DNA from: JADGGM01 sp025449955
GTDB lineage: Bacteria; Gemmatimonadota; Gemmatimonadetes; Gemmatimonadales; Gemmatimonadaceae
Assembly (NCBI GenBank): GCA_036554285.1
Contig: DATBNO010000101.1
Coordinates: 1-46,271 of the forward strand
Direction of reading: 5' to 3'
Length of the DNA: 46,271 bases
In this document: positions 41,396 to 46,271 of the stretch, piece after piece
Layout of the letters: each line of letters begins with the position of its first letter
Position numbering within the stretch: the first letter of the stretch is position 1
Notes under the pieces: model-generated
The model's database searches: none
What the model was told of the DNA's origin: nothing
What the model saw: only the letters and a program-made list of their open reading frames with translations
Program-made: the position numbers and the translations under genes

Positions 41396-42190
41396 CTAAC
41401 GCAGCCATTCGCCGGGCGTCTGGCCCGTCAACTCCTTGAAGTCGTCGATGAAGTGCGGCTGGTCATAGTAGCCGAGCTCGTATGCGATCGCGCCCCAATC
41501 CACGTTTCGCGGATGCGCCTGTCGCGCCGCGGCCGCACGCGCCAAGGCTGCGCGGGCTCGCATGACGCGCGAGAACTGCTTGGGTGTGAGCCCGACGTGA
41601 GCCGCGAACTGGCGCGCGAGCTGTTGGCGCGTGATGCCGATCTCCGCGGCGAGCGCCGCGACCTTGAGGTTGCCGTCGGTTTGGATGATGCGACGCACCG
41701 CGACCCGCAGGCCGATCGACACCGCGCTCCCGCGTGCGAGGCGTCGTCGCACGATCTCGAACGCTGCCGCCACACATTCGGCATCGCTCGCTCCAGCAAC
41801 CGTGTCGACGTGCGAGGCCGCCTGCCGATCCAACAACTCGTAGTCGACGCGCTGGTCGGTGAGCTCCGATGCCGGCACGCGGAACGCGGCCTGCGCGTAG
41901 CCGGGTGCGAGACGAACGCCGACGTACAATCGGGGATGCGGGCCCTGCACGATGATCGGCCGCGTCATCGGACCGACGACGCTTGCGCTCACGATCTCGC
42001 GATTGTGTGCGGGCGGGCCGAACACAAACAAGATGTCGGAACACCCATCGGGCAGCACGCGATGCACGGCGACATCGACGGCGCCGCTCATGCGCCGGGT
42101 CCACGCGCACGCCACGGTTGCGGCGAGATCGGGCGGCGGCCGATGCTCGGCGTAGCCTTCGGGGATGACGACGTCGCTCACGCGTTCCAT
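41396..42190 (-). CDS. AraC-family transcriptional regulator
   Basis: A 264-residue regulator. The N-terminal part (about 1-150) starts with EGYAEHRPPPDLAATVACAW and contains VLPDGCSDILFVFG and GVRLAPGYA. This is the sensor domain often found before AraC helix-turn-helix regions in uncharacterised regulators. The C-terminal double helix-turn-helix (about 170-264) ends ELGYYDQPHFIDDFKELTG and TPGEWLR. The start ATG at 42190 follows TTGGAAAA. It is divergent from a VOC-family gene (68-base gap), a common regulator-target arrangement. Confidence 0.88.
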   Translation of the reverse strand: MERVSDVVIPEGYAEHRPPPDLAATVACAWTRRMSGAVDVAVHRVLPDGCSDILFVFGPPAHNREIVSASVVGPMTRPIIVQGPHPRLYVGVRLAPGYAQAAFRVPASELTDQRVDYELLDRQAASHVDTVAGASDAECVAAAFEIVRRRLARGSAVSIGLRVAVRRIIQTDGNLKVAALAAEIGITRQQLARQFAAHVGLTPKQFSRVMRARAALARAAAARQAHPRNVDWGAIAYELGYYDQPHFIDDFKELTGQTPGEWLR

Positions 42191-42258
42191 TTTTCCAAGA
42201 CGCTCACGCGCGGCCCGCACACATTGATCGCGTCACGCCAACCGAGAGAGAGACTGCC

Positions 42259-42651
42259 ATGCCCGACGTTACGAAGAAACTCACGCCTGTGCTCATGGTC
42301 GACGCGATCGAGCCCTGCTTGCCGCTCTGGATCGACCGGCTTGGGTGGACCAAGACGGTGGAGGTCCCGGAGGGGGACCGGCTGGGCTTCGTGATCCTCG
42401 CCACGGATGGGGTGGAGCTCATGTACCAGACATGGGCGAGCATCGAGAAGGACATGGGGACCAAGCCGGTTCGCGCCGTCGGTACATCGGTTGGCATCTT
42501 CATCGAGGTGTCGAGCATTGCCGACATCGAGCGCCGGATCGCCGGGCTGCCGCTGGTCCTGCCCCGGCGGCGGACGTTTTACGGGATGGAGGAGGTCGGG
42601 ATCGCCGAAGCCGGCGGCCACACGGTGGTGTTCGCCCAACGGGCCACCTAG
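42259..42651 (+). CDS. VOC-family (glyoxalase/bleomycin-resistance-like) protein
   Basis: A 130-residue single-domain protein with the beta-alpha-beta-beta-beta repeats of vicinal-oxygen-chelate enzymes: LTPVLMVDAIEPCLPLWIDR, LGFVILATDGVELMYQ, VGIFIEVSSIADIERRI, and EVGIAEAGGHTVVFAQ. The ligand residues are not all obvious, so it may be a binding protein rather than an enzyme. GAGAGAG precedes the ATG. Divergent from the AraC-type regulator, which probably controls it. It converges on kynB with a 19-base gap. Confidence 0.85.
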   Translation: MPDVTKKLTPVLMVDAIEPCLPLWIDRLGWTKTVEVPEGDRLGFVILATDGVELMYQTWASIEKDMGTKPVRAVGTSVGIFIEVSSIADIERRIAGLPLVLPRRRTFYGMEEVGIAEAGGHTVVFAQRAT

Positions 42652-42670
42652 CGGCGTCCGCGCCATGCGC

Positions 42671-43291
42671 CTAACGCCGCGCCGGTGCGGCGTTGGGCCG
42701 GAGCACGGCGCGCACCGGCGCGGCATCCAGGCCCACGATCTTGAGCGGCAGGGCGACGAGGTCGTACTCGCCGTCGGCGACGTCGCGCAGATCGAGGTTC
42801 TCGAGGTTGTACGCTCCGCCGCCGAACAGCGCGTGATGGACCTCGAGACCCGTGCTGTGGCGCGCATCTACCGACGGCGCGTCCACGCCGAGGAGCGTGA
42901 GGCCGCGCGCCAGGAGCGCGTCCACCTGCCTAACGCTGAGCGCCGGCCACTCGGCGGGGAACGCGCCGCCGGCGGTCGAAGAGCCGGTGCGCAGCAGCAG
43001 TCGCTCGAGACGCGCGTCCGGGAGCGCGTCGATCCGGTCGAACGCGCACACCGTGGCCGGCCCCGCGAACACGTCGATCGGCAGATCGTCCGACGCCGGC
43101 CAGCCATCGTGTACGTGTAGCGGCGCGTCGGCGTGGGTGCCGACGTGCGGGCTCGTCGTGATGGACGACAGGTTCACCGTTTCACCGCGCGCGAGCTGCT
43201 GCGTCCAGCGACACGAGTATGGTGTGTCGCCGGGCCATTCGGCCGCGCCGGGGCCGAGCGCGACGCTGATGTCGCGCCAGGCGCGCGTCAT
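42671..43291 (-). CDS. kynB: Arylformamidase (N-formylkynurenine hydrolase), cyclase family
   Basis: A 206-residue zinc hydrolase converting N-formylkynurenine to kynurenine and formate. The metal signature HVGTHADAPLH and the preceding WPGDTPYS are typical of KynB. The downstream TLLGVDAPSVD and HHALFGGGAYNLENLDL blocks are also conserved. Its ATG shares one base with the kynA stop (TAATG). With kynA it covers the first two steps of tryptophan breakdown; no kynureninase gene is in the window. Confidence 0.93.
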   Translation of the reverse strand: MTRAWRDISVALGPGAAEWPGDTPYSCRWTQQLARGETVNLSSITTSPHVGTHADAPLHVHDGWPASDDLPIDVFAGPATVCAFDRIDALPDARLERLLLRTGSSTAGGAFPAEWPALSVRQVDALLARGLTLLGVDAPSVDARHSTGLEVHHALFGGGAYNLENLDLRDVADGEYDLVALPLKIVGLDAAPVRAVLRPNAAPARR

Positions 43292-44067
43292 TACCGCGCC
43301 CCGGGAGGCGCGCCGAAAAACCGCGAGCGCACATCCCACAACACGGGGAAGAACCGCTGCGACACCGTGCGGGCCAGATAGCGCGCGCCTAACGTACCGC
43401 CGGTGCCGGTCGTGCCCGGTCCGATGATGCGCTCCACCAGCTGCACGTGGAGGAACCGCCACCGCGCGAATCCCTGCTCGTACTCCAAGAGCTCTTCGGC
43501 CAACAGGAACAGCTCGGACGGAGCGGAGTCGCCGTACACCTGTTCGATGGTGCGGCCGCTTTTCTCGAGGAGCCGCTCGAAGAGCGATTGCAGCGTTGGG
43601 CGTTCGAGCCACCGCTGCACGACGGCCGGCGGCGGTCCGTGCTCGGCGATGGCTTGCAGGAAGTGCGGGTCGCGCAGCCCGGACGCCGCTTCGATGGCCC
43701 GGAACTGGGCGCTCTGCGAGCCGCTCGAGCTGCCGAGGTAGCCGCGGAACTGGGCGAAGCGCTGCGGCGGCAGCGTGTCGAGCGCCGACAATTGATCGGC
43801 CACGATGCGGACGAGCGCGTTGAGACGTTTGGCCACCATCATCGCCGCGGCGACGTCGGCGGCATCGAACGCCGTCACGAGCGCGTCCAGCTCGTGCAGG
43901 ATGACCTTGAACCAGAGCTCGCTCGCCTGGTGCACGACGATGAAGAGCAGCTCGTCGGGGTGCTCGGGCTCGGAAAGCGGCCGCTGGAGGGCCAGCAGCT
44001 CGTCCAACGCGAGGTAGCTGCCGTAGCTGGCCGCTTCCTCCTTGTGCCTAACGGTGCGCGGCGTCAA
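43291..44067 (-). CDS. kynA: Tryptophan 2,3-dioxygenase
   Basis: A 258-residue heme enzyme opening the indole ring of tryptophan. Family motifs are YGSYLALDELLALQRP, FIVVHQASELWFKVILHEL (with the distal His), FRGYLGSSSGSQSAQFR, and the C-terminal GTGGTLGARYLARTVSQRFF. The start is a TTG at 44067 that overlaps the stop of bshB1 (TTGA); no ATG or GTG lies in frame before the conserved region. The dispersed heptamer near the start is read as GTT-AGG-C (Val-Arg), not Leu-Gly. Confidence 0.94.
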   Translation of the reverse strand: MTPRTVRHKEEAASYGSYLALDELLALQRPLSEPEHPDELLFIVVHQASELWFKVILHELDALVTAFDAADVAAAMMVAKRLNALVRIVADQLSALDTLPPQRFAQFRGYLGSSSGSQSAQFRAIEAASGLRDPHFLQAIAEHGPPPAVVQRWLERPTLQSLFERLLEKSGRTIEQVYGDSAPSELFLLAEELLEYEQGFARWRFLHVQLVERIIGPGTTGTGGTLGARYLARTVSQRFFPVLWDVRSRFFGAPPGAR

Positions 44068-44783
44068 AAGGTGGATACCTCCAGCATCGTCACGTCGTCC
44101 ACGCGCATGGTCTCGGCGGTATAGAACGGCTCGCCGTAGCGGACGCGAATGAGCGAGCCGTAGTGCGCCGCCTGGTGGCGCACGATTTCGTACAGCGGCT
44201 CGCCGTTGGGGAACACCTCGCCGGCCTGCCTAACGCCGGCGAACTGCGATTCGTATTGGCGCACCGCCTCGAGCTTCTGCTCGAACACATCGGAAATGTC
44301 CACGACGAAGGTGGGCTTGATGTAGTCCTCGCGGAACGACAGACAGTGGATGACTTTGCGCGGCCGGTGCGCCGGCACCGACGGCTCGATCTTCTTGAGG
44401 CCGGCGATGAAGCACGCGTCGCGCACCAGCTCCGCGGTGACGCGGTGGTCCGGATGCCGCCCGCGCTCCGACGGCGCGATCACGATCGTCGGCGCAAACC
44501 CGCGCACGGCTTTCGCGACCGCGATGCGCGTGTCCGGCGTATTCACGATCGCCGCGTCGGGGAAGCCGAGATTGATGCGCGCGGCGACGCCGAGAATCTC
44601 CGCGGCGCGACTCGCTTCCTGCGCGCGCACCTCGGCGGATCCGCGCGTGCCGGTTTCGCCTTGCGAGAGATCGATGATCGCAGTGGTGTGGCCGAGGGCG
44701 CGCGCCGTGAGCAGCGTGCCGCCACAGGTGAGCTCGATGTCATCGCGGTGTGCGGCGATGGCAAGCACATCGACGTGTGTCAT
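44064..44783 (-). CDS. bshB1: BshB1-type N-acetylglucosaminyl-malate deacetylase
   Basis: A 239-residue zinc deacetylase of the LmbE/PIG-L family. The metal motif reads AAHRDDIELTCGG, with Arg in place of the usual Pro of AHPDDxE. The second site is GRHPDHRVT. DLSQGETGTRGSAEVR, ARINLGFPD and HCLSFREDYIKPTFVVDIS are specific to the BshB1 group of bacillithiol synthesis. bshA and bshC are not in this window. The ATG at 44783 comes 10 bases after a TATATT that could be a -10 box, which would make the transcript nearly leaderless. It is coupled to kynA. Confidence 0.92.
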   Translation of the reverse strand: MTHVDVLAIAAHRDDIELTCGGTLLTARALGHTTAIIDLSQGETGTRGSAEVRAQEASRAAEILGVAARINLGFPDAAIVNTPDTRIAVAKAVRGFAPTIVIAPSERGRHPDHRVTAELVRDACFIAGLKKIEPSVPAHRPRKVIHCLSFREDYIKPTFVVDISDVFEQKLEAVRQYESQFAGVRQAGEVFPNGEPLYEIVRHQAAHYGSLIRVRYGEPFYTAETMRVDDVTMLEVSTF

Positions 44784-44804
44784 GGCGCGGAATATATCGC
44801 GCGG

Positions 44805-44831
44805 AAAAAAAGTCGCGAGACGATGCTCGCG
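44805..44831 (-). terminator. Terminator-like hairpin upstream of bshB1
   Basis: On the minus strand CGCGAG-CATCGT-CTCGCG forms a perfect 6-pair stem, followed by AC and seven T. It ends 21 bases before the bshB1 ATG, in the space between two divergent genes. There is no annotated minus-strand gene upstream whose end it would mark. It is either a leader attenuator or the end of a small RNA; the T-tract could also act as promoter spacer sequence. Confidence 0.6.
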
Positions 44832-44955
44832 TGAGGCGAGCGCCACGCGACGTGCCGCGAACGTCGACCACCGGTGCGGCAATGGTGTGATGCCGCTGTT
44901 TGCTCGGGGAACCTTGGTGTCGGAGGTGCTCTTCGTGAGCGTGTGACGCACCAGA

Positions 44956-44997
44956 GGATCCGTGCTGTCGGGCACACAGGCTGCGGGGCACGGATCC
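44956..44997. repeat. 10-base inverted repeat upstream of the copper lipoprotein gene
   Basis: GGATCCGTGC (44956-44965) and GCACGGATCC (44988-44997) are exact inverted copies with a 22-base loop, ending 25 bases before the ATG at 45023 and just before AGGAGG. It may be a 5'-leader stem or an operator pair. The rest of the 239-base divergent region, apart from the hairpin nearer bshB1, shows nothing else. Confidence 0.65.
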
Positions 44998-45022
44998 GAG
45001 CGAGACATCAGGAGGTGTTCGT

Positions 45023-45418
45023 ATGCGTGCAGGTCAATTCATGATCGTCGCGATTGCCGCGGCGGCGTTGTCGTGCGGCGGCAGCTCGAGTGGCATTACC
45101 AATCCACCAGCGCCGGCCAACGGTGTCAACATCATCGTGCAGGACTTCAAGTTCTCGCCGGCGGTCGACACGATCAAAGTCGGCACGACCGTCCAGTGGG
45201 TGAACGACGGTCCGTCGGAGCACAGCACGACGAGCGACGCGGGGATCTGGAATTCCGGCGGCCTAACGCCACCGGCGGGGACGGGCGGGTATTCGGCGGC
45301 GGCGGCCCAGACGTTCCAGCACACGTTCAACCAGACGGGGACGTTCACGTACCACTGCATGTTCCATCCGCCGTCGTCGTATCCGACGTTCGTGGGCACG
45401 ATCGTCGTCACGAACTGA
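45023..45418 (+). CDS. Plastocyanin/azurin-like copper lipoprotein
   Basis: A 131-residue exported cupredoxin. The N-terminal MRAGQFMIVAIAAAALSCGG is a signal peptide with a lipobox-like ALSC. The fold shows IIVQDFKFSPAVDTIKVGTT, the first copper His in SEHSTTS, and the loop YHCMFHPP with Cys and His. The usual Met about five residues after the second His is absent (the segment reads SSYPTF), so the axial ligand must differ. AGGAGG lies 6-7 bases before the ATG. It probably carries electrons or copper outside the cytoplasmic membrane. Confidence 0.88.
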   Translation: MRAGQFMIVAIAAAALSCGGSSSGITNPPAPANGVNIIVQDFKFSPAVDTIKVGTTVQWVNDGPSEHSTTSDAGIWNSGGLTPPAGTGGYSAAAAQTFQHTFNQTGTFTYHCMFHPPSSYPTFVGTIVVTN

Positions 45419-45446
45419 TTCGGGGACTTCCGTTAGGCGATGGATG

Positions 45447-45477
45447 GCCGGCCGGCGCGGGTGTCGCGCCGGCCGGC
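45447..45477. terminator. Strong hairpin between convergent genes
   Basis: GCCGGCCGGCGCG (45447-45459) and CGCGCCGGCCGGC (45465-45477) pair perfectly over 13 bases with a 5-base loop. No T-tract follows on either strand. Placed between the convergent copper lipoprotein gene and the partial gene at the right edge, it probably ends transcription from both sides or protects 3' ends. Confidence 0.65.
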
Positions 45478-45490
45478 TGTCGGTGTCCTG

Positions 45491-46271
45491 CTACTGCGGG
45501 CGGCGCGTCACCTGGCGCGTGGTCTCTTCGTGCGGCGGGGGCGCCGAGTGCGTGACCGGCCGCGACGCCGCAGCTTGACGCGCCGGCCCGGTGGTGCGAG
45601 CGGCCGTCGTCGTCCTCAGAGAGTTGGAGCCGGTGCCGGACGCGACGGGTTCGACCACGTACCCCTGCAAGTTTGCCGGCTCCAGCGACCCGACCCACGC
45701 CGAAGCCGGATTGCCCGCCCACCACGGAAGGCGACGCGGTTCCTGCTTCTGCTGCGTGGCCGGGCGCTCGGCCGTCACGATCGTCGGGCGGCGCGTGATC
45801 GGCCGTCCGGGCTCGGCGGCATTGGCCAGGACGGTCGCGCGGACCGAACGCACGGCGTCGACCGGGCACATGGTGGATCCGTATCCAGTGGGCACGATGA
45901 GCACTCGGCCATCCGAGCACGCGATGCTCGTCGTGGCGGACGCGAGCTCGCCGAACGGCGCATTGGACCAGTCCACGACCATGTCCGAGGCCCACGAATC
46001 GTCGGGTGCGTTGGCGGGAATCACGGCCGACGTGACGGCATCGATGAACGACGACGCCCGGTAGGACGCGAAGCGTTCGGCCCCGAAGTAGCTGCGGAGG
46101 CCCGCCGGCTGGTCGAGCGCGCCTAACGTAAGCGGCTGGTCGGAGGCAATGATGTAGGTGTACGTCGGCGCTGCGTTAGGCACGGCCAGCACGGAGCCGA
46201 GATAGTCGTCGTAGAAGGCCGGCGTCTCGGTCACGAGGTTCATGCCGCCGGGGTTCTGCGCCTGCTCGGGC
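45491..46271 (-). CDS. Protein of unknown function, 5' end cut by window edge
   Basis: At least 259 residues in frame to the right edge with no stop; an internal Met at 46243 is one possible start, but the frame is open before it (PEQAQNPGG). Recognisable features are few. A segment with YDDYLGSVLAVPNAAP and YTYIIASDQPL looks extracytoplasmic. Two Cys (IACSDG and STMCPVDAV) are spaced as a possible disulfide. The last 90 residues are Arg/Pro/Thr-rich and low in complexity. I do not recognise a family. It converges on the copper lipoprotein gene across a strong hairpin. Confidence 0.6.
   Translation of the reverse strand, partial: PEQAQNPGGMNLVTETPAFYDDYLGSVLAVPNAAPTYTYIIASDQPLTLGALDQPAGLRSYFGAERFASYRASSFIDAVTSAVIPANAPDDSWASDMVVDWSNAPFGELASATTSIACSDGRVLIVPTGYGSTMCPVDAVRSVRATVLANAAEPGRPITRRPTIVTAERPATQQKQEPRRLPWWAGNPASAWVGSLEPANLQGYVVEPVASGTGSNSLRTTTAARTTGPARQAAASRPVTHSAPPPHEETTRQVTRRPQ

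Overview
The window is about 46 kb of dense, high-G+C bacterial chromosome (roughly two-thirds G+C by eye), with mostly short intergenic gaps and many 1-4 base stop/start overlaps. Gene content points to the Gemmatimonadota or a close relative. The signs are mglBA next to recR, a bacillithiol-type deacetylase, sulfocyanin-like and plastocyanin-like copper proteins, a DUF2723 membrane protein and an SBP56 protein. This assignment is inference from content; no rRNA or other direct marker is present. I see no phage, transposase, CRISPR array or tRNA. Layout, left to right. 1-3457 (minus): serB-like, class V aminotransferase and serA (cut by the left edge), the complete phosphorylated serine pathway. 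3676-7013 (plus): an ECF sigma factor, its probable membrane partner with a glycogen-binding-like domain, and a large DUF2723 membrane protein. 7036-12877 (minus): a tightly coupled operon of aminotransferase, panB, thrC, thrB, a CysO-like sulfur carrier and MoeZ. It is preceded by a 330-base leader with a good promoter, a short open frame and two terminator-like hairpins. 13414-19797 (plus): SBP56/methanethiol oxidase-like protein, a membrane protein, an acyl-CoA dehydrogenase, a membrane protein with a degenerate [FeFe]-hydrogenase-like domain, and a sulfocyanin-like protein. 19877-22046: a secreted DUF4412 protein, an orphan lasso-peptide B2-type transglutaminase-like protein, and a lipoprotein. 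22150-30485 (plus): pyruvate kinase, a PhnP-like hydrolase, class II aldolase, a reduced histidine-kinase-like protein that seems to start at AUA, an NtrC-type regulator, YtxH, YihY and threonine aldolase. 30488-39014 (plus): SRP RNA, dnaX flanked by an inverted-repeat family, ebfC, recR, a small membrane protein, mglB, mglA, pgsA, cinA, grpE and dnaJ. 39079-42190 (minus): AraC-type regulator, cysteine desulfurase and mnmA. 42259-46271: a VOC protein, bshB1-kynA-kynB (minus), a copper lipoprotein, and a partial unknown gene at the right edge. Several modules share a theme of sulfur and amino-acid chemistry: serine supply, CysO/MoeZ sulfur transfer inside the threonine operon, cysteine desulfurase feeding tRNA thiolation, and a bacillithiol-type enzyme with tryptophan catabolism. 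The most striking signal is not a gene. The heptamer GCCTAAC/GTTAGGC occurs about 70 times by hand count, where base composition predicts about five. It lies in genes on both strands, in every reading frame and in spacers, and it forces rare codons (TTA, CTA, AGG). This looks like a dispersed genome-wide DNA motif comparable in behaviour to cyanobacterial HIP1 or to DNA uptake sequences.
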